Below, piece by piece: positions 20,669 to 32,886 of a stretch of DNA of 64,000 nt. Made by a program: the position numbers and the translations under genes. The stretch is taken from assembly GCF_002933315.1 (NCBI RefSeq), contig NZ_PDKT01000002.1, positions 1 through 64,000 on the forward strand, given 5' to 3'. The notes beneath the pieces are model-generated. The model was not told where the DNA came from. It saw only the letters and a list, made by a program, of their open reading frames with translations, and made no database searches. The DNA is from Candidatus Pantoea edessiphila (GTDB taxonomy: Bacteria; Pseudomonadota; Gammaproteobacteria; Enterobacterales; Enterobacteriaceae). Numbering within the stretch: the first letter of the stretch is position 1; each line of letters starts with the position of its first letter.

Positions 20669-21067
20669 ATGACTGAAGTTCAACAGTATAGTTATGGAAC
20701 TGGTCGGCGAAAGAGTTCATCTGCACGTGTATTTATTAAGCCAGGTAATGGTAATATTTTAATTAATAAACGTTCCTTAGAAGAATATTTTGGTCGTAAA
20801 AGTGCTTACATGGTTGTATTACAACCTTTAAATTTAGTTAATTTAACTAACAAATTGGATTTATACATTACCGTTAAAGGCGGCGGTGTTTCGGGTCAAG
20901 CAGGAGCTATTCGTCACGGAATAAGTCGTGCTTTAGTAAAATATGATAAAATTTTACATAGTGAACTTCGTACAGCAGGTTTTATTACTCGTGATGCTCG
21001 TCAAGTTGAACGTAAGAAGGTGGGTTTACGTAAAGCAAGACGTAGTCCACAATTTTCTAAACGTTAG
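20669..21067 (+). CDS. rpsI: 30S ribosomal protein S9
   Basis: Small-subunit head protein whose C-terminal tail reaches the P-site tRNA. It is 132 aa (E. coli 130). It carries [39 protein letters not shown] and the basic tail [17 protein letters not shown]. It has an SD-like GAGATAAGG, is second gene of the rplM operon and is followed by a textbook terminator. Confidence 0.98.
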   Translation: MTEVQQYSYGTGRRKSSSARVFIKPGNGNILINKRSLEEYFGRKSAYMVVLQPLNLVNLTNKLDLYITVKGGGVSGQAGAIRHGISRALVKYDKILHSELRTAGFITRDARQVERKKVGLRKARRSPQFSKR

Positions 21068-21104
21068 TTAATATGTTCTTCTAAAAAAAGAGCATCAAAA
21101 CATA

Positions 21105-21129
21105 AAAAAACCTGCTCTGCAGGTTTTTT
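21105..21129 (+). terminator. Rho-independent terminator of rplM-rpsI
   Basis: AAAAAACCTGC (21105-21115) pairs with GCAGGTTTTTT (21119-21129) around a TCT loop, with more T-rich sequence after. It separates the ribosomal operon from sspA. Confidence 0.93.
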
Positions 21130-21281
21130 ATTTTTAAAATAAAATTTAATAAAAAATACATATAATTATTTTGAATAAAAATATATGATTTTTATAGAAA
21201 CTATTTAGAACTAAAAATTATATAAGTAATTTTTAGTTTTTGATAAATTATCATAGTTTATTGATAATCATGGAGGTTTTA

Positions 21282-21917
21282 ATGGCAGTAGCTGCTAATA
21301 AACGTTCTGTAATGACGTTGTTTTCTGGTCCTACTGATGTTTTTAGCCATCAAGTAAGAATTGTATTAGCTGAAAAAGGTGTAAATGTAGATATTGAACA
21401 AGTTAATATGGATGATCCACCTATAGATCTTATTAAATTAAATCCATATGGTACTGTTCCAACGCTTATAGATCGTGAATTAACTTTGTATGAATCACGT
21501 ATTATAATGGAATATTTAGATGAAAGGTTTCCGCATCCACCATTAATGCCAGTATATCCAATAGCACGTGGAGAAAGCCGTCTGATGATGCATCGTATTG
21601 ATCGTGATTGGTATAGCATTATGAATGCTATAGGAAATAACAACAATTATGAATCTCAAATAGCATCCAATAGATTACGTAAAGAAATACTAGAAATTGC
21701 TCCCTTATTCACTCGTACATCGTTTTTTATGAGTGAAGAATTTAGTTTAGTAGATTGCTATTTAGCTCCATTATTATGGCGTTTACCCTTAGTAGGTATT
21801 AATGTTAACGAAATATACTCGATACAAGAATACATGCAAAGAATTTTCAATCGTGATTCTTTTATTGCGTCTTTAACTGAAGTTGAACGTGAAATGTGTT
21901 CACAAATTAGGATTTAA
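21282..21917 (+). CDS. sspA: Stringent starvation protein A
   Basis: Glutathione-S-transferase-fold protein that binds RNA polymerase and helps acid and stationary-phase tolerance in E. coli. The start at 21282 is set by GGAGG (21271) and the family N-terminus MAVAANKRSVMTLFSGPTD; the longer frame is not used. It is 211 aa (E. coli 212). Conserved segments are SHQVRIVLAEKGV, ELTLYESRIIMEYLDERFPHPP, the surface patch PHPPLMPVYP, and SLVDCYLAPLLWRLP. sspB follows after 3 bases. Retaining this global regulator is unusual for a genome this reduced. Confidence 0.97.
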   Translation: MAVAANKRSVMTLFSGPTDVFSHQVRIVLAEKGVNVDIEQVNMDDPPIDLIKLNPYGTVPTLIDRELTLYESRIIMEYLDERFPHPPLMPVYPIARGESRLMMHRIDRDWYSIMNAIGNNNNYESQIASNRLRKEILEIAPLFTRTSFFMSEEFSLVDCYLAPLLWRLPLVGINVNEIYSIQEYMQRIFNRDSFIASLTEVEREMCSQIRI

Positions 21918-21920
21918 ATT

Positions 21921-22412
21921 ATGGACAATTCAGCAATCACTACTATTCGTCCTTATTTAATACGTGCTTTCTATAATTGGTTGTTAGATAATCAATTAAC
22001 ACCTTATTTATTAGTTGATACAAATGTACCGAAAATTGAAGTACCGCTTGTACATACTACTAATGGACAAATTATATTAAATATTGAACCGAATGCTATA
22101 AAAAATTTACATTTAGGTAATAAGTATGTTTCCTTTAATGCACGTTTTAATGGTGTTGTACATTATATTAATGTACCTGTAACGGCAGTATTGGCAATAT
22201 ATGCTAGTGAAAATGGAATAGGTACTATATTCGACTCGCATGATGAATTGTTATCTGAAAAAAATTTAAATGTTCAGAAAGATATTAAAATGTCATTAAT
22301 AGATAATGAATACCATGTAAATGGAAATAAAGATACTAAAAAAATCAGCGAAGATAAAGTTAATAAAAAATTTGGTAATAAAACACATCCTAACTTACGT
22401 ATTATAAAATAA
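21921..22412 (+). CDS. sspB: ClpXP adaptor SspB
   Basis: Delivers ssrA-tagged proteins to ClpXP. It is 163 aa (E. coli 165). The substrate-binding domain (about 1-110) is conserved: RPYLIRAFYNWLLDNQLTPYLLVD and VSFNARFNGVVHYINVPVTAVLAIYA. A divergent polar linker follows, and the C-terminal ClpX-docking module ends LRIIK (LRVVK in E. coli). It is probably translationally coupled to sspA. Its presence implies ClpXP and tmRNA remain elsewhere. Confidence 0.96.
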   Translation: MDNSAITTIRPYLIRAFYNWLLDNQLTPYLLVDTNVPKIEVPLVHTTNGQIILNIEPNAIKNLHLGNKYVSFNARFNGVVHYINVPVTAVLAIYASENGIGTIFDSHDELLSEKNLNVQKDIKMSLIDNEYHVNGNKDTKKISEDKVNKKFGNKTHPNLRIIK

Positions 22413-22620
22413 ATTTTTAAATTAAAGTAAGTAATAAATGTTATCGATTGGAGTAGTAAAACATTCATATTAAATAATTAATAAAACAGTTATTATACAG
22501 GATTACTCAAATAAAAAATAATATTCTGATATTTTGATTAGTATATGCTAAGAATGTACTGTTCTCCTCCGGTACAATAAAAGTAATATATTCTCAATAT
22601 TCATTTAAAAGAATATGATT

Positions 22621-23286
22621 TTATGATCTAATATTATTATCGATACGACCCGCTTTAATTGTATAAGTTCGTTTGCAAAATTCTAAAGTATCATTAAAAT
22701 TATTATCAGTAATTAATATTCCTATTCCCATATTAATTGCACAATTGAGAATTTTTTTTACATGATTTGCAGAATTTATATCAATATTGGCGAATGGTTC
22801 ATCGATTACAATAAATTTAGGATTTGAAGCTAATGCACGAGCAATTTCAACAATTCTCCTGTTACTACCTATTAATTCATGCCCCATCTTTTTACTTAAA
22901 AAATCTATCTTAAATTTTTTGATTAATTTAGCAGCATAATTCTTATGTTCTCCTTCTTTAATATCTTCACGAATTTGAAGTATAGACATTATATTATCAT
23001 AAACACTTAATTGACGGAAAATTGATGGGTTTTTCGGCAAATAACCCATTCCTAGTCTTGTCCGATTATATAAAGACGACTCACCTATATCATGATTATC
23101 AATGGTAATTTTACCTTTATCAATAGTAGTGATTCCCATCAACATATAGCATACAGTAGTTTTTCCCGAACCATGAGAACCTAATAATCTAACTATTTCA
23201 CCTGATCGTATATTTAAACTGATATTATCTATTATGTTAAGGCCTTGATATGTTTTAGTTAAATTTTCAGCTTTTAATATTGCCAT
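22621..23286 (-). CDS. lptB: LptB-like ABC ATPase, motif-degenerate
   Basis: LptB powers LPS extraction by LptFG and passage along LptCA. Start taken at 23286 (221 aa) to match MATLTAKNL of E. coli; E. coli LptB has 241 aa. Walker A (GSHGSGKT, 36-43) and Walker B with Glu163 survive. Other ATPase motifs do not: the Q-loop Gln85 is Lys, the signature LSGGE (138-142) is LIGSN, the switch His195 is Asn, and the last 20 or so residues are missing. The adjacent lptA and lptC of E. coli are absent. It is probably inactive for LPS transport, or repurposed; the frame is still open. Confidence 0.85.
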   Translation of the reverse strand: MAILKAENLTKTYQGLNIIDNISLNIRSGEIVRLLGSHGSGKTTVCYMLMGITTIDKGKITIDNHDIGESSLYNRTRLGMGYLPKNPSIFRQLSVYDNIMSILQIREDIKEGEHKNYAAKLIKKFKIDFLSKKMGHELIGSNRRIVEIARALASNPKFIVIDEPFANIDINSANHVKKILNCAINMGIGILITDNNFNDTLEFCKRTYTIKAGRIDNNIRS

Positions 23287-23349
23287 AATTTGCATTAATA
23301 TATTTTTATTAATCAAAATACGAATAAATATTACTATTTATTAAATTAA

Positions 23350-23898
23350 TTATAAAGCAAATTTTTTTTGCGATATTAAAATTAAATCGCACAGTTCACG
23401 TACAGCACCAAGTCCACCAGTATTCTTTGTAATATAATGTGCATAAGACAGTAGTAATGGATGTGCATCTGGCACAGCTACACTTAATCCCACATCAATC
23501 ATTACTGGTAAATCAATAACATCGTCTCCAATATAAGATACTTGGTAACTTAAAAGTGATAATTTATCTAATAAATCACGATAAGCTATCATTTTATCAG
23601 ATTGACCATGGTAAACATGACTAATTCCTAGAGTTTTACAACGTTCTTTTACTAATTTACAATTACGTCCAGTAATAACTGCAACTTCTAAACCAGCAGT
23701 TAAAAGGCAACAAATACCGTAACCATCACGAACGTTAAATGCTTTCAGTTCTTCTCCTTTATTTCCTAAATATATTTTACCATCTGACATAACACCATCT
23801 ACATCACATATTAATAATTTTACTTTACTTGCCCTATTCATAGTGTTTATATCTATAGGTCCATAACATGTTTCTATATTAGTGTAATTTAATTTCAT
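23350..23898 (-). CDS. kdsC: 3-deoxy-D-manno-octulosonate 8-phosphate phosphatase
   Basis: HAD-family phosphatase releasing KDO for lipid A/LPS core. The start at 23898 (182 aa) aligns MKLNYTNIETCYGPI with the E. coli start; open frame continues to 23937. HAD motifs are intact: CDVDGVMSDG (nucleophile and general acid), ITGR, the Lys in HGQSDKM and the metal site YIGDDVIDLPVM. So KDO synthesis seems kept although lptB next to it is decayed. kdsD, yrbG and the mla genes upstream in E. coli are lost. Confidence 0.93.
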   Translation of the reverse strand: MKLNYTNIETCYGPIDINTMNRASKVKLLICDVDGVMSDGKIYLGNKGEELKAFNVRDGYGICCLLTAGLEVAVITGRNCKLVKERCKTLGISHVYHGQSDKMIAYRDLLDKLSLLSYQVSYIGDDVIDLPVMIDVGLSVAVPDAHPLLLSYAHYITKNTGGLGAVRELCDLILISQKKFAL

Positions 23899-24475
23899 TT
23901 TTTCCATATTATTAAAATAGCCAAATAAGCAATACATTAAGTTTTTTATACTATAGAATAATTACTACATTAATAATGTTATTATTATTTTTATTGTAAG
24001 AAGTGAAAAATTTTGTAAAAACTCATATTTATTACAAATAACAATAAAAAACTAATTATTAATAAAAATATCAACACTCTAGTTGATAAAATATAACCTG
24101 ATATTATTCTTACATTTAGATCGTCATTGTAAATATTTTAATATGTTAAATAAAATTTATATAATATAAATATATAATCTGTAACAATCAGTGATCTTAT
24201 ATTATTGTTTTTAAAATTTCAACAAGAAATATTATATTAATATTTCTTGAAATTTTTTACATGAATTTGTAAAAGTAAATTCATGTATAAAATATACTAT
24301 ATTATTTATTAATGATATTAATAAATAATCAAATACTAACTAAATTTATGAGAGATTAATAAATATTGCATATTGACAAAAATATACAATATTGTTTAGA
24401 TATAATTAGTATTTTATTAATTATAAATCATTAAAAATTCATTTTTATTTGAAAAAACCAAGTGAAATTAAAACA
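23899..24475. other. 577-bp AT-rich spacer kdsC/ibaG, remnant of mla-kdsD region
   Basis: E. coli has kdsD, yrbG and mlaFEDCB here; no recognisable remnant survives. Two adjacent perfect hairpins occur. CAAGAAATATT/AATATTTCTTG (24223-24249) is followed by a T-run. ACATGAATTT/AAATTCATGT (24259-24286) lies right after it. They could be a relic terminator and a leader element of ibaG-murA. Confidence 0.55.
24223..24257 (+). terminator. Hairpin with T-run upstream of ibaG
   Basis: An 11-bp perfect stem (24223-24233 with 24239-24249, loop ATATT) is followed by AAATTTTTT. It is terminator-like for rightward transcription, but no rightward gene lies upstream, so it is probably a remnant of a lost gene or a leader element. 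Confidence 0.35.
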
Positions 24476-24733
24476 ATGAAAGCCAGTGATATTGAGACAT
24501 TACTAATAAAATCTGTACCTTTGGAAAAGGTGCGTGTAGAAATCGATAATAGCAAATACTTTAAAATAATAGCTGTTGGCAAAATTTTTAATAAACTTAA
24601 TTATATTCAAAAGCAACAATTAATTTATAAACCATTAGCTAAATATATTTTAGATAATACGATCCATGCCGTTTCTATAAAAACTTATACTCCAGAAGAA
24701 TGGCGACATAATAAAGAACTAAATAATTTTTAA
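24476..24733 (+). CDS. ibaG: BolA-family protein IbaG
   Basis: BolA-like protein that works with monothiol glutaredoxin in iron-sulfur handling. The start at 24476 aligns MKASDIETLLIKSV with E. coli MENNEIQSVLMNAL; the frame further upstream begins at TTG. It is 85 aa (E. coli 84). Family features: the FKIIAVGKIF core (E. coli HFQVIAVGELF), the conserved His in HAVSIKTYTPEEW, and the end KELNNF. The SD is poor. It lies 55 bp upstream of murA, as in E. coli. Confidence 0.93.
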   Translation: MKASDIETLLIKSVPLEKVRVEIDNSKYFKIIAVGKIFNKLNYIQKQQLIYKPLAKYILDNTIHAVSIKTYTPEEWRHNKELNNF

Positions 24734-24758
24734 TTTATACTAGCAAGTACTATTATAA

Positions 24759-26042
<1,284 letters not shown>

Positions 26043-26081
26043 TTGTTTACATTTATCATCTTGATTAAATACAATTAAATT

Positions 26082-27053
26082 TTATTGATATCTTTTTAAT
26101 GAAAGATTTGCAATTGACTGCAAAGCGACATTCCATGGATTATTAGGTAGTATTTTTATTGCATTAATTGCTTTTTTTATTTCTTTTTCTGCTCTTTTGA
26201 GAGTCCACTCTAGTGAACCATGTTGTTTCATTATTTCTAAAATTGGTTTCATTAGATGAAGATTATTACCATGTTTAATTGCATCGTATATGATTTTTTT
26301 TTGTTCTAAAGAACTATACGTAATTGCATGCAACAGAGGTAATGTAATTTTACCTTCCTTTAAATCATTACCTGTGTTTTTTCCTAGTTCTTGATCGTTT
26401 GAGTTATAATCTAAAATATCATCAATTAACTGAAAGGCAATGCCCAAATGAAGCCCATAATTTTTTAGGGCTTTTTCTTGTACTGGATTAGCATTTGCAA
26501 TAATAGCAGAAGTTTGTGCTGTAACTTCAAATAAACAACCTGTTTTTTTATAAATGATGTTTATATAGTCTTCTTCAGAAATGTCTATATTTCTACAATT
26601 AATTAATTGTAGAACTTCTCCTTCAATTATTAGATTTATTGCTTTAGATATTAAAGATATGATCTCTATTGAACCTATACTAGCCATCATTTGAAAAGCT
26701 TTAGTATAAATAAAATCTCCCACTAATACGCTAAATGAATTACCAAATTCTATATTAGCTGTAACTTTTCCACGACGCATATACGATTCATCAACTACAT
26801 CATCATGAAGTAACGTAGCTGTATGAATAAATTCTATCAATGATGCATTAGTTATATGTAATTTACCTTTATATCCAATAGAACGTGCTGATAGTACTGC
26901 TATCATAGGACGTATACGTTTACCTCCACTATTAATTATATAAGATCCCAATTGATTTATAAGCGAAATATTTGATGTTAATTGATTAGTAATAATTTTA
27001 TTAACATCAATCATATCTTTTTCAATAAGTTTGTTAATTTGTTTTAAATTCAT
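26082..27053 (-). CDS. ispB: Octaprenyl diphosphate synthase
   Basis: Trans-prenyltransferase making the C40 side chain of quinones. The start MNLKQINKLIEKDM at 27053 gives 323 aa, the E. coli length; upstream in-frame ATG (27062) and TTG (27065) are possible but less likely. The two Asp-rich motifs are LLHDDVVDE and LIDDILDY; GGKRIRPM binds the diphosphate. It is convergent with murA and divergent from rplU, as in E. coli. Implies a quinone-based respiratory chain is retained. Confidence 0.95.
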   Translation of the reverse strand: MNLKQINKLIEKDMIDVNKIITNQLTSNISLINQLGSYIINSGGKRIRPMIAVLSARSIGYKGKLHITNASLIEFIHTATLLHDDVVDESYMRRGKVTANIEFGNSFSVLVGDFIYTKAFQMMASIGSIEIISLISKAINLIIEGEVLQLINCRNIDISEEDYINIIYKKTGCLFEVTAQTSAIIANANPVQEKALKNYGLHLGIAFQLIDDILDYNSNDQELGKNTGNDLKEGKITLPLLHAITYSSLEQKKIIYDAIKHGNNLHLMKPILEIMKQHGSLEWTLKRAEKEIKKAINAIKILPNNPWNVALQSIANLSLKRYQ

Positions 27054-27245
27054 TTTTCTCATCAATTAAATGTTATGCAAATAATATGGTATACCAAAAT
27101 TATTGTTAATATTATGTTTAATTTATTTTTTAAAGATTGTTTAATTATAATATTGTTTTAATCTGATTGTTTGTGTAAAATTTAATTTTTTATCGAACAT
27201 CAATATTCTAAGTTATCTGATTAAATAATTAAAGGTGAAATTTAT

Positions 27246-27557
27246 ATGTATGCTGTTTTTCAAAGTGGTGGTAAACAATACAAAGCAATTGAAGGTAAAA
27301 TCATTCGATTGGAAAAGTTAGATCTTGAAACTGGAAATTTTATTCAATTTAATGATATTTTAATGATTTCAAAAGGTGAATACTTAAAAATTGGTACACC
27401 ATTTATCTTAAACAGCAATATTAAAGGAGAAATTATTGCTCATGGACGGGATAAAAAAATTAAAATAATTAAATTTCATCGTCGTAAACATTATAGAAGA
27501 AAACAAGGACATCGTCAGTGGTTTACCGATGTGAAAATTATAAATATTAATATTTAA
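27246..27557 (+). CDS. rplU: 50S ribosomal protein L21
   Basis: Large-subunit protein. It is 103 aa, the E. coli length, starting [26 protein letters not shown] and containing [19 protein letters not shown]. It is first gene of the rplU-rpmA-obgE group, and its promoter lies in the 192-bp spacer shared with divergent ispB. Confidence 0.98.
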   Translation: MYAVFQSGGKQYKAIEGKIIRLEKLDLETGNFIQFNDILMISKGEYLKIGTPFILNSNIKGEIIAHGRDKKIKIIKFHRRKHYRRKQGHRQWFTDVKIININI

Positions 27558-27569
27558 AGGATATAAAAA

Positions 27570-27827
27570 TTGGCACATAAAAAAGCTGGCGGATCATCCA
27601 GAAATGGACGGGATTCGCATTCAAAAAGATTAGGGATTAAACGTTTTGGTGGAGAATTTGTTTTAGCAGGTAATATAATTATCAGACAACGAGGAACTAA
27701 ATTTCATGCTGGTAACAACGTAGGGTGTGGTCGAGATCATACCTTATTTGCTTTGGTAAATGGAGTTATTAAATTTGAAGATAAAGGCGCAAAAAATCGC
27801 AAATACGTTAGCGTTATTAATCAATAA
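27570..27827 (+). CDS. rpmA: 50S ribosomal protein L27 (TTG start)
   Basis: Its N-terminus reaches the peptidyl transferase centre. It is 85 aa, the E. coli length: [16 protein letters not shown], then [17 protein letters not shown]. The only start in register is TTG at 27570, preceded by AAAGG at suitable spacing; E. coli uses ATG as far as I recall. It begins 12 bp after rplU. Confidence 0.97.
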   Translation: MAHKKAGGSSRNGRDSHSKRLGIKRFGGEFVLAGNIIIRQRGTKFHAGNNVGCGRDHTLFALVNGVIKFEDKGAKNRKYVSVINQ

Positions 27828-27912
27828 AATATTTATATTCAATTAATTAAATTTACTTTTTTATTGGTTTTAGTTATACGCTATCTAAAAATAGAAAATA
27901 GTTACATGGTAG

Positions 27913-28932
<1,020 letters not shown>

Positions 28933-29575
28933 AAGGATCTAAAAAACTAAATAAATTATAACTTATATTATTTGAATATTGAACAATATTTTTATTTGTG
29001 CATTTTATATTACTTTAATTAATATAAAATTAAAATATATTAACTTTATCTCTACACCACTAGTATCTATTTAGTGGTAAATAGCTTACGATCATATCAT
29101 ATTAAAAATAAATTTGAAAACATTTTAACTTAATAAATCAATATGTTCTGAATTTATTTAATGATTTCAAAATAATTTAACAATATCATCTTCTGATTAA
29201 TAGTTCTTTTTTGGTAGTGCGATCTTTGACTATACGATATATAATAATAAGAATAATTTTAGTGTATAATGCTAAATTAAAGATTAATTAAAAAACAATA
29301 CTTATACTTATAATATTCAACTTTTACAAAATATCAATGTAATTTTAAATATCATAAATTCTAAAAATTATATTACTTTTTTTAAAATATTTTTTCAATT
29401 TATTTTAAAGAAATCATTTTTTAATTAACATGATTTATAATTGTTCTAGAAAATGATTTTTTGTTATTTATAACGCTCAATTTAAAGGAGACGTAATATG
29501 CTCTTAAAAATTACTTCAATAACTACTGATCAGGAGAAATAATTGATATAGATGAAAAGATGGGGAAATTATTAA
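28933..29575. other. 643-bp AT-rich spacer obgE to greA
   Basis: E. coli dacB is divergent here; no remnant is recognisable. The spacer holds a 7-bp GC-containing hairpin ACCACTA/TAGTGGT (29056-29078), perhaps the obgE terminator. AAATCATTTT/AAAATGATTT forms a long-loop stem around 29411-29459. A 14-codon ORF with a strong SD lies just before greA (listed separately). Confidence 0.55.
29498..29542 (+). CDS. Possible 14-codon leader ORF before greA
   Basis: ATG at 29498 is preceded by AAAGGAGACGTAAT, a better SD than that of greA itself. The ORF encodes MLLKITSITTDQEK and stops 33 bases before the greA ATG. I recognise no homologue. It may be a leader peptide, a remnant of a deleted gene's start, or chance. 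Confidence 0.25.
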   Translation: MLLKITSITTDQEK

Positions 29576-30052
29576 ATGAATCAAATTCCAATGACTTTAA
29601 ACGGTGTTGAAAAATTAAGAGAAGAATTGAATAAACTTAAAACAATAAAACGTCCACGAATAATCGCTTCTATCGCTGAAGCACGTGAGTACGGAGATTT
29701 AAAAGAAAATGCGGAATATCATGCTGCTCGTGAGGAGCAAGAATTTTGTGAAAGTCGTATTAAAGAAATTCAAATAAAATTATCTAATGCTCAGGTAATT
29801 GATATAACACAATTACCAAAAACTGGACGTGTTATTTTCGGTGCAACAGTAAGTGTACTGAATCTTAGTACAGATGAAAAATTTACATATAAGATTGTAG
29901 GTGATGATGAAGCTGATTTCAAAAAAAACTTAATATCTATAAATTCACCTATGGCACGTGGTTTAATTAGCAAAAAATCTAATGAAACTACAATGATTAA
30001 AACTCCAGGTGGTGATGTAAAATATAAAATTTTAGATGTTGAATATCTTTAA
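29576..30052 (+). CDS. greA: Transcription elongation factor GreA
   Basis: Enters the RNA polymerase secondary channel and stimulates cleavage of backtracked RNA. It is 158 aa, the E. coli length. The N-terminal coiled coil ends with the acidic tip in [20 protein letters not shown]. The FKBP-like C-terminal domain contains [26 protein letters not shown] strong terminator follows. Confidence 0.98.
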   Translation: MNQIPMTLNGVEKLREELNKLKTIKRPRIIASIAEAREYGDLKENAEYHAAREEQEFCESRIKEIQIKLSNAQVIDITQLPKTGRVIFGATVSVLNLSTDEKFTYKIVGDDEADFKKNLISINSPMARGLISKKSNETTMIKTPGGDVKYKILDVEYL

Positions 30053-30096
30053 ACATTAATTTTTTAAAAAAAATGAAAATTAATGTAAGACATTAC

Positions 30097-30124
30097 AAAA
30101 AGGCTGCAATAATGCAGCCTTTTT
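30097..30124 (+). terminator. Rho-independent terminator of greA
   Basis: AAAAAGGCTGCA (30097-30108) pairs with TGCAGCCTTTTT (30113-30124) around ATAA. Strong and canonical; because of the A-run on the left it could work both ways. Confidence 0.93.
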
Positions 30125-30910
30125 GAATAATTAATTTATTCTTTTGTTTTTCTAAGTAAGATACTTTAAATAAGTAAAATTATGTGATTTTTTTAATATT
30201 AATAGATTATAAAATGTATTTTATTTATTTTAATTTACAATTATTTAATAAAATTTATTATAAATGTACTTAAAAATTTAAATTAGTTTTAATTTTTTCT
30301 ACATAAGGGATTGAAAATGTATGGTTCTATCGCCATTTCGATTTTATGATCTTAATAAAAAATTGGTAGTTGAAATAAATTAATAATCTTAAAATTTTTA
30401 TACTATATTAAATAGTTCAGTATTTAAATAGTTTAATAAAACTAAATTTTTATAAAAATTAAATGTAAAAACTGTACATAAAACTTAATTTTTTATCTAT
30501 CATGGTAGTAACTGTGATAAACAGCACTATTTAAAAAAAATTTGATAATTTATATAATAAATTTTTATTATGATTACTACTAATAAAACAAGTATATTTT
30601 TTTATTGAAGATTATTTTATTAATATTTAATTTTAGGATTATTTAAGTAAAAACAGTTTAATAATAAGAAAAATTATTTAAAAATATTATGCTAACTGAA
30701 AACTATAAATATAGCTCATTTGCTTAATTTGAAAAAAGTTAATATAAAGAATCAAAACATATTAAGATGTATATCAATTACATTTTAATTAGTTAAGCAA
30801 AAATATAAATTTATGCATAAGTAGGTAATATCAACTGCGATTCTATAGGTATAAAAGGATATGATAACCTACTATATCTGTTAACATTGTTGTAATATGA
30901 GGTTAATCCT
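30125..30910. other. 786-bp AT-rich spacer greA to ftsH
   Basis: E. coli yhbY (divergent from rlmE) and rlmE occupy this interval; neither is recognisable. It contains the ftsH promoter and leader. A weak GTAGGT/ACCTAC pairing (about 30821-30873) lies near the ftsH start. Nothing else can be supported. Confidence 0.55.
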
Positions 30911-32791
30911 TTGAGTGATATGGTGAAAAACCTAGTTCTTTGGTTAGTCATCGCGATCGTGTTGATGTCTGTATTTCAAAGTTATGGGCCAAATGATTTA
31001 ACGGGTCATAAAATCGATTATTCAACTTTCTTATCGGAAGTTAATCAAAACCAAGTCCGTGAAGTTCACATCAATGGGCGTGAAATTAATATTGTTAAAA
31101 AAAATCATAAGAAATATGTAACATATATCCCTGTTAATGATTCTAGATTACTTGATAATTTACTTACCAAGAATATTAAAGTTTCAGGTTCTCCTCCAGA
31201 AGAACCAAGCTTATTAGCTTCGATATTTATATCTTGGTTTCCAATGATACTACTAATAGGAGTTTGGGTTTTTTTCATGCGCCAAATACAAGGTGGTGGT
31301 AGAGGTGCAATGTCATTTGGTAAAAGTAAAGCACGTATGTTAACCGAAGATCAGGTAAAAACTACTTTTGATGATGTTGCCGGTTGTGATGAAGCAAAAG
31401 AAGAAGTTAGTGAATTAGTTGACTATTTACGTGAACCAGGACGTTTTCAGAAATTAGGTGGTAAAATTCCAAAAGGTATACTTATGGTTGGTCCTCCTGG
31501 TACTGGTAAAACCTTATTAGCCAAAGCAATTGCTGGTGAAGCAAAAGTACCTTTTTTTGCGATTTCAGGTTCTGATTTTGTAGAAATGTTTGTAGGAGTA
31601 GGGGCTTCTCGTGTTCGAGATATGTTTGAACAAGCAAAAAAAACAGCGCCTTGCATCATTTTTATTGACGAAATTGATGCAGTAGGTCGTCAAAGAGGTG
31701 CAGGTTTAGGTGGAGGTCACGATGAACGTGAACAAACATTAAATCAAATGTTAGTTGAGATGGATGGTTTTGAAGGAAATGAAGGTATTATAGTTATTGC
31801 AGCAACAAATCGTCCTGATGTTCTTGATCCCGCATTACTTCGTCCTGGTAGATTTGATCGGCAAGTTGTAGTAGGATTACCTGATGTACGCGGTAGAGAA
31901 CAAATTTTAAAAGTTCATATGCGTCGTATACCACTTTCATCTGATGTAGATCCTACTATAATAGCACGTGGTACTCCAGGATTTTCTGGTGCAGATTTAG
32001 CTAATCTTGTTAATGAATCAGCTCTTTTTGCTGCAAGATTAAATCAGAGAGTTGTATCTATGTCTGAATTTGAAAAAGCTAAAGATAAAATCATGATGGG
32101 TGCAGAACGTAGATCATTAGTCATGACTGAATCTCAAAAAGAATCAACTGCATATCATGAAGCAGGACATGCTATTATTGGTCGTTTAGTACCAGATCAT
32201 GATCCAGTACATAAAGTCACTATAATTCCTCGTGGTCGTGCTCTTGGTGTAACTTTTTTCCTTCCAAAAGGAGATGAAATTAGTATAAGTAGAAAAAAAT
32301 TAGAAAGTCAAATATCTACACTTTATGGTGGTAGGTTAGCTGAAGAAGTAATATATGGTATGGAATATGTTTCTACAGGTGCATCAAATGATATTAAAAT
32401 AGCTACTAATTTAGCTAGAAATATGGTAACTCAATGGGGATTTTCTGAAAAATTAGGTCCTTTATTATATGCAGACGAAGAAGGTGAAATATTTTTAGGG
32501 CGTTCAGTAGCTAAGGCTAAACAAATGTCTGATGAAACCGCTCGTATTATAGACCAGGAAATTAAATATTTAATAGATAGCAATTATAAACGTGCTAGAT
32601 ATATCCTACGTGAAAATATAGACATATTACATGCAATGAAAGATGCTCTAATGAAATATGAAACTATTGATGCATTGCAGATAGATGACTTAATGGCAAG
32701 ACGTGAAGTACGTCCACCAGCTAGTTGGAAAAAATCAAATGATATAAAATTCCAAAATACAAGGAATATAGAAAATAGGATAAATGATTAA
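30911..32791 (+). CDS. ftsH: ATP-dependent zinc metalloprotease FtsH
   Basis: Hexameric inner-membrane AAA+ protease (substrates include sigma-32, LpxC and orphan membrane proteins). Start TTG at 30911: GAGG lies 8 bases upstream, whereas the in-frame ATG (30920) is too far. It is 626 aa; E. coli is about 644-647 with a longer tail. TM segments lie at about 5-24 and 100-122. Walker A is GPPGTGKT (194-201), Walker B is [12 protein letters not shown], the second region of homology follows, and the zinc site is HEAGH (416-420). Only the disordered C-terminus is shortened. In a small operon with folP and glmM. Confidence 0.97.
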   Translation: MSDMVKNLVLWLVIAIVLMSVFQSYGPNDLTGHKIDYSTFLSEVNQNQVREVHINGREINIVKKNHKKYVTYIPVNDSRLLDNLLTKNIKVSGSPPEEPSLLASIFISWFPMILLIGVWVFFMRQIQGGGRGAMSFGKSKARMLTEDQVKTTFDDVAGCDEAKEEVSELVDYLREPGRFQKLGGKIPKGILMVGPPGTGKTLLAKAIAGEAKVPFFAISGSDFVEMFVGVGASRVRDMFEQAKKTAPCIIFIDEIDAVGRQRGAGLGGGHDEREQTLNQMLVEMDGFEGNEGIIVIAATNRPDVLDPALLRPGRFDRQVVVGLPDVRGREQILKVHMRRIPLSSDVDPTIIARGTPGFSGADLANLVNESALFAARLNQRVVSMSEFEKAKDKIMMGAERRSLVMTESQKESTAYHEAGHAIIGRLVPDHDPVHKVTIIPRGRALGVTFFLPKGDEISISRKKLESQISTLYGGRLAEEVIYGMEYVSTGASNDIKIATNLARNMVTQWGFSEKLGPLLYADEEGEIFLGRSVAKAKQMSDETARIIDQEIKYLIDSNYKRARYILRENIDILHAMKDALMKYETIDALQIDDLMARREVRPPASWKKSNDIKFQNTRNIENRIND

Positions 32792-32886
32792 AGAATGATA
32801 AATAATATTTTTTGTTTGAAATAAATTAATATATTTTAAGAGTTAATTAGCTATTGAAAATTTATTTATACTAAGGTTTTATTATT

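Noticed and set aside
30125-30910. rlmE (ftsJ) or yhbY remnant before ftsH
   Set aside because: Looked for because of the E. coli order; no frame or motif could be matched.
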